Shown: positions 55,240 to 64,000, counted from the stretch's first letter. The stretch: 64,000 nucleotides of DNA from Alphaproteobacteria bacterium (GCA_030432025.1 JAUIIA010000002.1:271276-335275), one strand, 5' to 3'. Notes: a model not told the origin generated them from the letters alone. Translations and numbers: made by a program.

Positions 55240-57470
55240 GCTGCTGCCTCCCTACCCGTAGAATGAACATTCATTGCTTCTAATAGTGTATCGCGTGGGC
55301 CGGCAATTGGCATATTTACGCCGCGCAGCCATACAATTGTATCTGAAATCTTCATAAAATCTTCTCTGTAGGTACACAAAATCACCGTGCGCTTACCCTT
55401 TGCCCTGACGAGATAGTCTTTGAGATTCCGTCCCGTTTTTGCGGAGAGCAAAGCATTCGGTAATTCATCAATCAAAAGAATGTGCGCGGGGTGTAAATAA
55501 GCCCGTGTTAAGGACAAACGCGCCGCAAGGTTCGAAGTGATCGCCACATCTCCCCCTGCACCGATAATCGTGTTAAGTCCGGACGGCATTTTCTGCACAT
55601 CATCCCATGCATCGGCCAGCTCCAACGCCTGAATAACCGCTTCTTCGGTCGCAAGCGGATTAGCCATGCGCATATTTTCAATGATACTGCCGCTAAAGAA
55701 ATGCGGTGTTTTGGGGACATAGGCAATTTGACGGCGCAGATCCGGTGCGTCCAGCTGACGAATATCAAACCCGTCAATTCTGACCGATCCCGTATCAGGC
55801 GAGTGCAGAGACTTGATAAGCTTCAAAATCGTCGCTTTGCCCGTTCCGTTACTGCCCGTGACAACAACGAAATCTCCCGGCTTAGCTTCGAAGGTCAGAT
55901 TTGAAAATGTCTGGTCTCCGTCTTCGTTGTACCTGAAAGCAACATTGTAAAACGACACACCACCGCGGATCGAAGGCAAGCGTGAAAAGCTCTTCGCCAA
56001 TTCCGCTTCCGTCTCGATATCCATCAGATCATTGACCTGCGCAATACTGTTTCGTAACTGCTCCAGACGGGGCACCATGGTGCAAATCGAATAAAATGGG
56101 GTCAGCACACGCCACACCAAAATCATAGTGGCCACCAACGCACCTGTTGAAAGGGCTCCCGCCCAAATCATATGGGCACCGAAACCGACAGTCGCAATCG
56201 CCGCAATAATCGTCAGCGTGTGCGCAACGGTTTCCGCAACCATCCCGAGGAAACCCAGACCGAAATGCGTCATCATTTCACGCCCCGATAAATGTCTGAA
56301 TTTCTCCTGCCATTTACCGTTCAGGCCGTGACCGCGAATGCCATCTAGCTTTTCAAATGTTTCAATTGTAAATTGCTGACGTGCCGAACTTGCCTTGGCC
56401 GCCAAACGGATCGAGATACGGATTTTGTGGCGGATGTAGAAAAACAACGCAACATAACCAAACACCATCAGCAACGGGATCAAGACAAGCTTGCCTGCAA
56501 TAAACGCTACCGCAGCAATGGAGAGAACAACAAAAGGTGCCTCCAACAATGACAAAAACACGGAGCCGCTAAAAAAGTCGCGCACAGATTCAAATGTCTT
56601 GATACGCGCAATCTGCGCAGCAACAGACGCCTTCTCGATCAAGTCCGGTGACAACCCCGTCAAATGCGCAAAAATCTTGTTACCGACAACATTGTCCAAA
56701 CGTCCGGCCAACCATGACAAACCTGTTGAACGTATAAGACGAAGACGCCATTCGAAAACAATCGCGATACACGCCCCGACCGCCAACATCGGCAACGTGC
56801 CGATAGAACCGGCTGCAATGACACGGTCATAAACCAACATGATAAAAAGCGGTGTAGCCAGTGCGATAAAGTTCAGCACCAAACCCGCTGTCATCACTTG
56901 CGCAAACGTCCCGCGAAAACGCAGCAGCAACGCACGAAACCAGCTTAAGCCGCTTCCTTTACGCATAAATTTCGAAGTCGATGCGCGGTTCTTATCGTAT
57001 TTTTGAAAAAACCAAACCTTGCCGTTTTCATCAAAACTCGGCGGCACAATACTCACCATTCCCGAAACAGGATCGTAATATTGCAAAACCCCGTCAGTAT
57101 CACGCCCCAGCACAATTGACGGCGTGCCGCATGACGGAATAAACACGCCGGGCAACAAACGCTCGTCTATATCTTCCAGCGCGGAGTCCGCCTTGCGGCA
57201 GAAATAGCCCAGATGCGCCATTGTGTTGAGGAAATCCACCTCATCCATTTCTTCATGATCATCATAGGGAAGTGCTTCCAGAATACGCTGCGTCTTACAC
57301 GCAGGCTCCAGCTTCAGGATGAGCGCACATAAACAGACCTCCCACGCGCAACCGGTATTAAAGTTTTCGCGCCCCGTATCATGTAAAAGATTCAACATGT
57401 TCAGGATAGGCTGACTGTCGACAAATCGGTCAAAAGCCTTATCAGCCATTTCGGTGTTCTTTGCTATCAT
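55236..57470 (-). CDS. Type I secretion ABC transporter subunit with CLD, degenerate NBD
   Basis: 744 residues: an N-terminal C39-like domain (~1-140), six-helix membrane domain (~180-460) and an ATPase domain. The C39-like part has several cysteines but no clear catalytic His, so it resembles the HlyB-type CLD used for substrate binding. In the ATPase, Walker A is TGSNGTGKAT and Walker B Glu is kept (LLIDELP, ~670). However, the LSGGQ signature is replaced by ITSNL, the D-loop is ALL, and the switch histidine is Tyr (~700, CTYRED). Probably the partner of the 57467 subunit. Confidence 0.88.
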   Translation of the reverse strand: MIAKNTEMADKAFDRFVDSQPILNMLNLLHDTGRENFNTGCAWEVCLCALILKLEPACKTQRILEALPYDDHEEMDEVDFLNTMAHLGYFCRKADSALEDIDERLLPGVFIPSCGTPSIVLGRDTDGVLQYYDPVSGMVSIVPPSFDENGKVWFFQKYDKNRASTSKFMRKGSGLSWFRALLLRFRGTFAQVMTAGLVLNFIALATPLFIMLVYDRVIAAGSIGTLPMLAVGACIAIVFEWRLRLIRSTGLSWLAGRLDNVVGNKIFAHLTGLSPDLIEKASVAAQIARIKTFESVRDFFSGSVFLSLLEAPFVVLSIAAVAFIAGKLVLIPLLMVFGYVALFFYIRHKIRISIRLAAKASSARQQFTIETFEKLDGIRGHGLNGKWQEKFRHLSGREMMTHFGLGFLGMVAETVAHTLTIIAAIATVGFGAHMIWAGALSTGALVATMILVWRVLTPFYSICTMVPRLEQLRNSIAQVNDLMDIETEAELAKSFSRLPSIRGGVSFYNVAFRYNEDGDQTFSNLTFEAKPGDFVVVTGSNGTGKATILKLIKSLHSPDTGSVRIDGFDIRQLDAPDLRRQIAYVPKTPHFFSGSIIENMRMANPLATEEAVIQALELADAWDDVQKMPSGLNTIIGAGGDVAITSNLAARLSLTRAYLHPAHILLIDELPNALLSAKTGRNLKDYLVRAKGKRTVILCTYREDFMKISDTIVWLRGVNMPIAGPRDTLLEAMNVHSTGREAAA

Positions 57471-59233
57471 AGTCTCAGCTCCTTATACGCCCTTACATTC
57501 CCTTTTTTGACCTCCTGAACGTCCTCAACCAAAAACCCGTCCTGCAGTATGTACTGGCTATCAGCGAGGCTACGGATATTGAGGTCATCAGAAATCAGGA
57601 TCATTGAAGCCTTGCCTTTCAACCGTGCCAGCAGGCTGTAGATCATCGAATACCCTTCCTTGTCCAAGGAACGGTCGGCATTATCAAACAGAATGATGCG
57701 CGGCTTCGTTGCCAGAACCCGAACCAGCGCAATACGTTGCTTCAGCCCCGGCGTGATGACATCTGTGCTATTGCCGTTTAAAAATGTGTCGAAACCGCTC
57801 GGCAACTTGGCAACATCCTTATCAACCCCCAGAAGTGCCGCCACCTCACGAGCTTGTTTTTCAGCCGTTTGACCGAAACAGGTAATGTTGTCACGAATAG
57901 TCCCGCGGAAAATTAAAGGCGTGGAGCGAATGTAGCCAACATGGCGCACAAGCTCTTCGGCACGGAATGTATTGACGTTCTCTCCGTCGACAAAAATCTC
58001 TCCCGTGCTTGGCGGATATATGCCGACGATCAACTTCAAAAGCGTTGTCTTGCCGGAACCGTGACCACCCGATATCAAAGTCACATCTCCGCGCTTCATA
58101 TCCAGATTTATATTGCGCAAAATCGGCTCTTCTTCACTTTGATACGTGAAATCGAGATTTTCGATTTTCAAGCGACCATCGGGCAAAATGTCGGTTGTCG
58201 TTACGCGCTCTTGGATCACTTTTTGCGGCGTCGCCATCAACTCTTCCAAATGCTTGCGCGCTAATTTGTAATCCTGATAACGCGCCCACAACACAAGCAA
58301 TTTCTGGATCGGCTGCATGATACGACCGGACAGCAATAAACATGCAATCAAGCCACCCGTGGTTAAGCCACCCTGTAAAACCAGCACGGCACCAAAGCTC
58401 ACCACAGCAGCCACCATGATATGAGAGAATATCGCACCCGTATTAAAGATACTGGAATTGGTTTGTGTGACATCGTAATTGGCCACAGTGGATGCCTCCT
58501 CCAGGACTTCATAGCGACGCTCGAAAAATTTCTCCAAAGCAAAAGCCTTGAGCGTATGCACACCTTCCAAAGATTCAATCAGGAAGTTAAAGCGCTTATC
58601 ATCCGCAAGTTCTCTGTTCTTCAGTGCGGAACGTAAAGCAAAGCCCTTCTGCAAAGAAACAGCGGCAAACACCGCCAGAATTACGCTTGGCACAACAACA
58701 AGCACGCCACCGATATAAACGATCAGTCCAAACAGAACGGGCAGCAATGCCAACTCGATATAAACCGTTACCGCAAAACCGTTATAGAAATCTTTCAGCT
58801 TCGCAACCGCGCTCATGCGGTGTAAATGTTCACCAATCCCATAGGAACCCATTTTTGAAAAATCGGCATTCAGAACGCGCTGCATGGCTGCACACGCCAT
58901 ACGATGTTCATATGCCGCGCTCGACCTTCCGATCACATAACCACGGCAGATGCGCAAAACGGCTTCGAGAACCACCGCTAGGCACACTCCCGTGATCAAC
59001 ACTGGGAGCGTGCCTGTTCCCGGGTTGGGAAGAATACGGTCATAGACCTGCAGGGTCATAACCGGTAACGCGAGTGATAAAAGACTAATAGCAACCGTAG
59101 AAAGAGTCAGAGAATACAGGCTTTGGGAGTAGCCATCGGGTCGCAAGGGGTCGGATTGACGGCCTGCCTGTATTCTCTGCTTGAGTGCTTTGAAAGTATT
59201 TTGAATGTGTCCTAACCCGAGAAAATTTTTCAT
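57467..59233 (-). CDS. Type I secretion ABC transporter subunit without CLD, catalytic residues lost
   Basis: 588 residues: membrane domain (~45-330) and ATPase domain, no C39 domain. Walker A GGHGSGKTT is intact (~390). The Walker B Asp is followed by Asn instead of catalytic Glu (ILFDNADRSLD, residue 518; codon AAT at 57680-57682), the switch histidine is Asp (LISDD), and the signature motif is ITPGL in place of LSGGQ. It starts at a TGATG junction with the substrate gene, with AGGAGGG upstream, and overlaps the next ABC gene by ATGA. Suggests a heterodimeric exporter. Confidence 0.87.
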   Translation of the reverse strand: MKNFLGLGHIQNTFKALKQRIQAGRQSDPLRPDGYSQSLYSLTLSTVAISLLSLALPVMTLQVYDRILPNPGTGTLPVLITGVCLAVVLEAVLRICRGYVIGRSSAAYEHRMACAAMQRVLNADFSKMGSYGIGEHLHRMSAVAKLKDFYNGFAVTVYIELALLPVLFGLIVYIGGVLVVVPSVILAVFAAVSLQKGFALRSALKNRELADDKRFNFLIESLEGVHTLKAFALEKFFERRYEVLEEASTVANYDVTQTNSSIFNTGAIFSHIMVAAVVSFGAVLVLQGGLTTGGLIACLLLSGRIMQPIQKLLVLWARYQDYKLARKHLEELMATPQKVIQERVTTTDILPDGRLKIENLDFTYQSEEEPILRNINLDMKRGDVTLISGGHGSGKTTLLKLIVGIYPPSTGEIFVDGENVNTFRAEELVRHVGYIRSTPLIFRGTIRDNITCFGQTAEKQAREVAALLGVDKDVAKLPSGFDTFLNGNSTDVITPGLKQRIALVRVLATKPRIILFDNADRSLDKEGYSMIYSLLARLKGKASMILISDDLNIRSLADSQYILQDGFLVEDVQEVKKGNVRAYKELRL

Positions 59234-61920
59234 CAGAATAACCCTCCTAACGAGCCGACATCTATTTCCGGATCTACATCCAGAACGCCCAGCCCTTCTG
59301 CAACTGTTCCTACAGGATCGGGTAAAACGTCACCGTCACCGCCTATTCCGTTAATAACGTCATCAAACAAGCCTCCGCCATCCTCGATGGTGCTCTCGGT
59401 CCAACTAATATCGTCCTCTATCCCTGTATTTTCGCCGGTCTCTTCAACAGCATTATCCAAAAGGTCTAACGAAGAGCCTAAATCCAGATCTATGTCATCC
59501 AGCAACGCGTCCACATCCTCGGCTTCCGGCGCAAGATCGATCAGAACATCAGCCTCTAAATCTGGTTCACCAATAACTTCCGTGATCGGCTCTACAACGG
59601 CCTCTTCCACTATGTCTGAAGCAAGATCGCCGACCTCAGAAATCAGGGTATCTTCACCCGTCACTCCTTCCGCGTCATCAATCACGGGGTCGGCAATCTC
59701 GCCCAGAGCATCGGTGGACAAATCAATATCAACATCAAGGTCACCTACGACCTCTTCGACAGGGTCTAATACGGCCTCAACGCCGGCTTCAACAATATCG
59801 GTATCAACAAGGTCAACATCGGTTTCGAGCGAAACATCATTCTCATCATCGGCATCTGCCTCACCGCCAAGCAACTCCGCGCCAAGCCCGAGATCAAGAT
59901 CAACATCTCCGGCAAGGTCTTCTACAGTATCCGTAAGTGGTTCGACAGGATTATCAATCAGCGTATCGACAACGTCCTGATCAACAACGCCTAAATCAAT
60001 ATCAGCCACAACATCGGTATCTTCGCTTTCTCCGTCACCCGTGAGCAAAGAACCGGTCGCAGCATCATCGAGCAAGTCTTCGACTAGGCCGTCTGTATCA
60101 CCAAGGATATCACCGACGACATCCTCAACATCTCCATCATCACCCAGCGCTTCATCAACTAAAGCCTCTGCAGCTTCGGCGGCAGGAGACAAATCGGCTA
60201 AAATATCAGCTTCTAAATCTGGCTCTCCCAGCAAGTCTGTAACAGGATCAACCACCACTTCGTCTACAATTTCAGAAACAGCGTCCCCAATATCCGAAAG
60301 CAATGAGTCTTCACCTGAACCACCCACACCGTCATCAACCAGAGGATCAGCGGCATCACCCAAAATGTCGGCGGCCAGATCAATATCAAGATCAATGTCA
60401 CCTACAATTTCTTCGATAGGGTCAAGAACAGCTTCAACGGCCGCTTCAACAATATCCGTATCGATCAGATCAATATCGGTATCAAGCGACACATCGTTTT
60501 CATCATCCGCATCAGGGTCCCCGCCAAGCAGTTCGAGACCCGCATCAACACCAAGATCAATGTCGCCGACAATATCTTCGACAATATTCGTCAATGGCTC
60601 CAGAGGATCACTAATCAAGTCATCAACGACATCCTGATCAATAACGCCTAAATCAATCGCCGCTTCCAAATCGCTATCTTCACCATCACCCGGAGGGAAG
60701 AAAGAACCGTCACCGAGACCAACGAGTTGGACTACTTCATCGAGGCTACCCGTAAGGACCTCGGCGACGGCATCAAAGGTTGCGAGCGAGTCATTGACAT
60801 CAGAGAGACTGATACCCAGATCACCCAGAAGCACTTCTGCGTCCGAGGTTATTTCCTGGATTATATTAAATTGATTCAGAACAACATTCAGCGTGCCTTC
60901 GATTGTTTGGGAAACCACAGTGTCTACAATCACGGAAGGGGCAGCTATATCAAGGCTTTGAACTGCATCAAAAACGTTATCGAGCGTTATGTCGCTCAAA
61001 GCGGGCAGTTCGATATCCTTAAAAAGGTCAATCGTAATATCAATATCACCGACTATACTTTCGAGGGCATCCAGCGATATATCGGGAAGATCCAGCCCGA
61101 CAATAGTAACATCGCTACCATCATCCGGGTCGGCATTATTAAACAGGTCAAAAAGAATTTCGATGGTGGGGGAGGCAAAAATTGGAATAGAAATGCCCGT
61201 CAGGTCATTAACAATGGTGGTCAGATTTTCCGTGACGACATTTAAGTTTAAGGCACCCTCTATACTATTATTAATGTTTACATTCAGCACGCCGAATACA
61301 GTATCCAGAACATCTGTATCCAGATCCAAACCGACCTCTCCGTCGGTGCCGTTTATGATATGGGTTTCATCGTGATTATTAACAACGCTGTTGTCGATAT
61401 TCATCACAGACTCAGAGACATCCCCTTCGTTCGTGACAGCGCTACTTTCCGAAGAGCTACTATTTCCGCCTGCAAAAGATATATTCCCGAGGCTCAAATT
61501 CGAGGCATCTGAAAACGCACCCACGTCCGAAGACAATGTTGAGGCACTCAAAGAACCTACTGTTGTTCCCGTAAAAGCGGCCTGTCCTTCAACCTCGCTG
61601 GTCGTATATATATCACCATCATTAAATGAACGGTCGGAATCCAAAGGCTCTTGGCGCGCCTGAGAACCCAGCCCGTTTTGCTCAAAAGGCAGATCGATGC
61701 CAACTTTAGAAGCTACACCGCCTTCTGAAAGTATGGCATCGGTCTGCGCGGCTTGGAGACTAGCATATGAAACATTACCGGAGCCAAAAACGCTCTCGGT
61801 CACGCCATCCAGATCTTCAGCCATGTACTGGTCAGCATCCAGCTTCCCTGCCGGCATTACATCAATAATGTCAGGCAGCTCGTCTTTAACCGTACGCGCA
61901 TTGTCTTTCTCGATGGACAT
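59233..61920 (-). CDS. Super-acidic repeat protein, candidate type I secretion substrate
   Basis: 895 residues, extremely rich in Asp and Glu with almost no lysine after residue ~75. No signal peptide. N-terminal ~200 residues are Ser/Gly/Asn-rich; residues ~200-400 are hydrophobic-acidic; two long repeats follow (~420-640 and ~640-850). The C-terminus ends VGSLGGLF, an acidic stretch plus short hydrophobic tail typical of C-terminal type I secretion signals. It lacks the RTX nonapeptide GGxGxDxxx. First gene of the operon whose next genes are two ABC subunits and HlyD, so export by that machine is the natural inference. Family not recognised. Confidence 0.7.
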   Translation of the reverse strand: MSIEKDNARTVKDELPDIIDVMPAGKLDADQYMAEDLDGVTESVFGSGNVSYASLQAAQTDAILSEGGVASKVGIDLPFEQNGLGSQARQEPLDSDRSFNDGDIYTTSEVEGQAAFTGTTVGSLSASTLSSDVGAFSDASNLSLGNISFAGGNSSSSESSAVTNEGDVSESVMNIDNSVVNNHDETHIINGTDGEVGLDLDTDVLDTVFGVLNVNINNSIEGALNLNVVTENLTTIVNDLTGISIPIFASPTIEILFDLFNNADPDDGSDVTIVGLDLPDISLDALESIVGDIDITIDLFKDIELPALSDITLDNVFDAVQSLDIAAPSVIVDTVVSQTIEGTLNVVLNQFNIIQEITSDAEVLLGDLGISLSDVNDSLATFDAVAEVLTGSLDEVVQLVGLGDGSFFPPGDGEDSDLEAAIDLGVIDQDVVDDLISDPLEPLTNIVEDIVGDIDLGVDAGLELLGGDPDADDENDVSLDTDIDLIDTDIVEAAVEAVLDPIEEIVGDIDLDIDLAADILGDAADPLVDDGVGGSGEDSLLSDIGDAVSEIVDEVVVDPVTDLLGEPDLEADILADLSPAAEAAEALVDEALGDDGDVEDVVGDILGDTDGLVEDLLDDAATGSLLTGDGESEDTDVVADIDLGVVDQDVVDTLIDNPVEPLTDTVEDLAGDVDLDLGLGAELLGGEADADDENDVSLETDVDLVDTDIVEAGVEAVLDPVEEVVGDLDVDIDLSTDALGEIADPVIDDAEGVTGEDTLISEVGDLASDIVEEAVVEPITEVIGEPDLEADVLIDLAPEAEDVDALLDDIDLDLGSSLDLLDNAVEETGENTGIEDDISWTESTIEDGGGLFDDVINGIGGDGDVLPDPVGTVAEGLGVLDVDPEIDVGSLGGLF
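59370..60672 (-). repeat. Two ~220-residue tandem repeats inside the acidic protein
   Basis: Unit 1 and unit 2 start with IDLGVIDQDVVDDL and IDLGVVDQDVVDTL about 660 bases apart (near 60660 and 60000). Matching later blocks include LLGGDPDADDENDVSL / LLGGEADADDENDVSL, DTDIVEAAVEAVLDP / DTDIVEAGVEAVLDP and LGEPDLEADILADL / IGEPDLEADVLIDL. The repeat also shows at DNA level, so duplication is fairly recent. Confidence 0.8.
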
Positions 61921-62045
61921 GAAATCACCCTAAAAAATTATTGGAAGGAACCCCGAAGCTCCGCAGAACAATCCACAAAACCCCAATACCCATGCATTCA
62001 GAATATCAACCTAAAATTGTTCAAAGCTAAATTTTGTGTTTCACT

Positions 62046-62080
62046 TTTCTGGAAATCATGTTTCGGAAATGTTTCAGAAA
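62046..62080. promoter_or_regulatory. Three TTTC-N-GAAA type palindromes before the response-regulator gene
   Basis: TTTCTGGAAA (62046-62055), TTTCGGAAA (62061-62069) and TTTCAGAAA (62072-62080) lie in a row, the last overlapping the ribosome-binding site of the GTG start at 62089. They sit in the divergent region between the secretion operon and the regulator, a likely operator. No obvious -35/-10 pair could be assigned. Confidence 0.45.
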
Positions 62081-62088
62081 GGCACGGC

Positions 62089-62805
62089 GTGGCAAACACA
62101 GCTTTACGCACAGTTTTACTCGTAGAAGACGACAAGATGATCCGTGAAATGACGCGGGAATACTTGCAAAAGAGTAATTATATTATTCTTGAAGCCATCA
62201 CCGTGGAACGGGGTCTGAATATCGTCAAACAGCATGCCGTTGATGCTGTCCTATTAGACCTGCATCTGGATGGCGAGATGTCTCTGCCCTCTATACCGCA
62301 GTTCAAAGCGCACCAGGACATTCCCGTTTTAGTTGTAAGCGGTGAAAAAGATGACAAGAAAAAGATTCTTAGCTTTGAGTTAGGCGCCGACGATTTCGTC
62401 GAGAAGCCTTTCAACCCCGAACTTTTAAAAGCGCGGCTGCAATCACACATTAAAAAGACCAGCGCCGCAAAACCACTCCCTGCACAACCACGCGCTTTCG
62501 GCGATTGGCGATTGGACACATCCCAGATGCAATTGCTCCATAAAAACGAAAAATCCGCAGGACTGACCGTCAGCGAATTTCACGTTCTAAAAAACTTGAT
62601 CGAGAATGCGGGCAAAGTCATCAAGCGTGAAGATTTATGCGAGAGCCTGCGAAAGGACAATTATGTCCCCACCCCGCGCGCCATAGACATCAAAATCACC
62701 CGTATCCGTAAAAAAATCGAGCAGCCTGCAGAGCAGGATACACCGATAAAAACCTTACGCGGTGTTGGATATATTTTCGACCAGACAGCTCTAAAGGAGA
62801 AATAA
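62089..62805 (+). CDS. OmpR-family response regulator
   Basis: 238 residues from GTG 62089, chosen because AGAAAGG lies 6 bases upstream and the REC domain begins soon after (ALRTVLLVEDD). The frame opens at 62017, but the added part has no REC features. REC acceptor is Asp57 in VLLDLHLDG, Lys in VEKPFNPE; the C-terminal winged helix (VSEFHVLKNLIENAGKVIKRE, ITRIRKKIEQ, LRGVGYIF) binds DNA. It is divergent from the secretion operon and 2 bases from TolC, so it is a candidate regulator of both. Its kinase partner may be the hybrid kinase at the other end of the operon. Confidence 0.9.
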   Translation: MANTALRTVLLVEDDKMIREMTREYLQKSNYIILEAITVERGLNIVKQHAVDAVLLDLHLDGEMSLPSIPQFKAHQDIPVLVVSGEKDDKKKILSFELGADDFVEKPFNPELLKARLQSHIKKTSAAKPLPAQPRAFGDWRLDTSQMQLLHKNEKSAGLTVSEFHVLKNLIENAGKVIKREDLCESLRKDNYVPTPRAIDIKITRIRKKIEQPAEQDTPIKTLRGVGYIFDQTALKEK

Positions 62806-62807
62806 TC

Positions 62808-64000
62808 ATGCGCTGTTTATCCCTACTTCTGACCATCCTGATATTCCTGCAAGCCTCGACCGTTAGGGCCGAACAGCCCACGCTGGATCTGCACGCCGCG
62901 CTTAAGCTGGCGCTCGACACCCACCCCGGGCTAAGAGCGGCTGAATGGGAACTGGAAGAAACACAAGAGCTATACCCGCAAGCCCGTGCCGGATGGCTAC
63001 CGACCCTAACCGTCAGCGGCGGCATCACATCAACCAATATCAAAAGCAGCAACTTCAATCAGGGTACAGGCGCCACAACAAAAGACGTAACCGCATCCAT
63101 AGACCAACCCATCTGGCGCGGAGGACGGACCTTCGCAGAAGTCGACCGCGCAAATGATTTGATCAGCGCCGGTGAGGCCGTGTTGAACGCTGCACGTCAG
63201 GACATCCTGCAACGCACCGCCAGCGCCTATTTTGAAGTTTTACGCGATCAACAAATTGTTGCGCTACGATTTGAAAACGAAGACATCCTGCGCAAGGAAT
63301 TCAAAGCCGCAAAATCGCGCTACGACCTCGGCAGCGGCACGATCACAGACACGCATCAGGCCGAAGCCCGCCTCATGCGTGCCAGAACGGACAGCCTGAA
63401 TGCTGAGCGAAACCTGTTCCAAAGCGAGGCCCGTCTCGAGGAAATGATCAATATGCGCCCGCCATTCAAGCTCAGCGATGCCATGACTTTGATAGAATTC
63501 CCCGAAACGACTGTGGAGATGATCGAACTGGCCTATGCCTATAATCCGGAGATCGTCTTCGCAACATTTGAACAGCAAGCCGCCGAACATAACACCGCAG
63601 CAATTTTCAGAGAGTTACTACCGCAAGTGTCGGGCTTTGCATCATGGAACAAACAATATGATCCGCAACCCGGTATCGTCGATGAAAGCCAAACGGACAC
63701 TGTAGGCCTACGTATGACCATCAATCTGTTTCAGGGTGGCGCAACCCGTTCACGCATCCGCGAAGCCCGAAAGGCCGCTATGCGCCAGCAATTTGAAATA
63801 CAGGATTTGAAAAACACAATCCGCCGTGATGTTGTCCGTGACTTCAAATCTTTCGAAGCCGCTGAACTGGAAATAGCCGCCCGCAACCGTGAGATTGAAC
63901 TCGCCAAAGCCGCGCTCAAAGGCGTTCGTGAGGAAGCCAAGGCCGGGCAGCGGGCATTTATTGATGTTCTGGATGCTGATGAAGACCTGATCGATGCACG
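62808..64000 (+). CDS. TolC-family outer-membrane channel, 3' end outside window
   Basis: Open to the window end (397 codons visible). Signal peptide MRCLSLLLTILIFLQASTVRA, then the TolC/OEP repeat layout: LDLHAALKLALDTHPGLRAAE at the start of the first half, IDQPIWRGGRTFAEVDRA, SAYFEVLRDQQIV, and in the second half YAYNPEIVFATFEQQAAE, TINLFQGGATRSRIREA. ATG 62808 has AAGGAG about 9 bases upstream and follows the response regulator by 2 bases. It would complete the type I secretion system with the HlyD and ABC genes. Confidence 0.93.
   Translation, partial: MRCLSLLLTILIFLQASTVRAEQPTLDLHAALKLALDTHPGLRAAEWELEETQELYPQARAGWLPTLTVSGGITSTNIKSSNFNQGTGATTKDVTASIDQPIWRGGRTFAEVDRANDLISAGEAVLNAARQDILQRTASAYFEVLRDQQIVALRFENEDILRKEFKAAKSRYDLGSGTITDTHQAEARLMRARTDSLNAERNLFQSEARLEEMINMRPPFKLSDAMTLIEFPETTVEMIELAYAYNPEIVFATFEQQAAEHNTAAIFRELLPQVSGFASWNKQYDPQPGIVDESQTDTVGLRMTINLFQGGATRSRIREARKAAMRQQFEIQDLKNTIRRDVVRDFKSFEAAELEIAARNREIELAKAALKGVREEAKAGQRAFIDVLDADEDLIDA

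Noticed and set aside
59387-60637. Ser/Thr-rich plus-strand frames opposite the acidic repeat protein
   Set aside because: Antisense reading of Asp/Glu repeat codons gives Ser/Thr/Arg-rich peptides; the repeats make both frames long by construction.
59233-61920. RTX toxin
   Set aside because: No GGxGxDxxx nonapeptide repeats; the acidic repeats are of a different kind.

Overview
The window reads as a chromosomal segment of an alphaproteobacterium. The main evidence is gene order: zapE/AFG1-like ATPase, mdh, sucC, sucD, sucA, sucB, lpdA, xerC, a DUF484 gene and priA lie in one neighbourhood, and a second block holds dgt, a SPOR-domain gene, nagZ, scpA, scpB, tatA, tatB and tatC. Both are typical alphaproteobacterial arrangements. 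A Micavibrio-like or other deep-branching lineage is possible, but that is inference. No rRNA, tRNA, insertion sequence or CRISPR array was recognised.

Layout. 0-3.2 kb (+): end of a spermidine-synthase-like membrane protein, a fatty-acid hydroxylase family protein and two overlapping hypothetical genes. 3.2-11.1 kb: priA, a D-amino-acid oxidase family protein, a transaldolase/F6P aldolase, an SDR that seems to start at AUU, DUF484, xerC and small hypotheticals. 11.2-26.5 kb (mostly -): the 2-oxoglutarate dehydrogenase and succinyl-CoA synthetase genes (lpdA, sucB, sucA, sucD, sucC). Inserted among them are thiE-thiD-thiL (enzymes on the route to the E1 cofactor thiamine diphosphate), a periplasmic Cu/Zn superoxide dismutase between sucC and sucD, and an AT-rich accessory patch (multi-pass signal peptidase I, two paralogous unknown proteins, a 39-residue membrane peptide and a structured RNA leader).

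26.7-34.7 kb (+) is an accessory island between sucC and mdh. It holds three large, acidic, signal-less proteins of unknown family; the second is a 1118-residue coiled-coil protein and the third carries a lysozyme/transglycosylase-like domain. A secreted SLT-type transglycosylase follows. The first three genes share a GGGTGT-type translation leader.

34.6-49.4 kb is mostly housekeeping: mdh, zapE, tatABC, scpAB, nagZ, SPOR, dgt, an IscA/ErpA protein with a probably leaderless promoter, exonuclease III, two lipoproteins and a ZntB/CorA-type transporter.

49.4-64.0 kb holds the most striking system. An eight-gene minus-strand operon encodes, in transcription order, a super-acidic repeat protein ending in a GGLF-like tail (candidate type I secretion substrate), two ABC exporter subunits whose nucleotide-binding motifs are both degenerate, an HlyD-type adaptor, a REC-HATPase protein, an HPt protein, a REC protein and a hybrid histidine kinase. 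Divergent from it are an OmpR-family response regulator and a TolC-family outer-membrane channel cut by the window end. Together they suggest a non-RTX type I secretion machine with its own phosphorelay.
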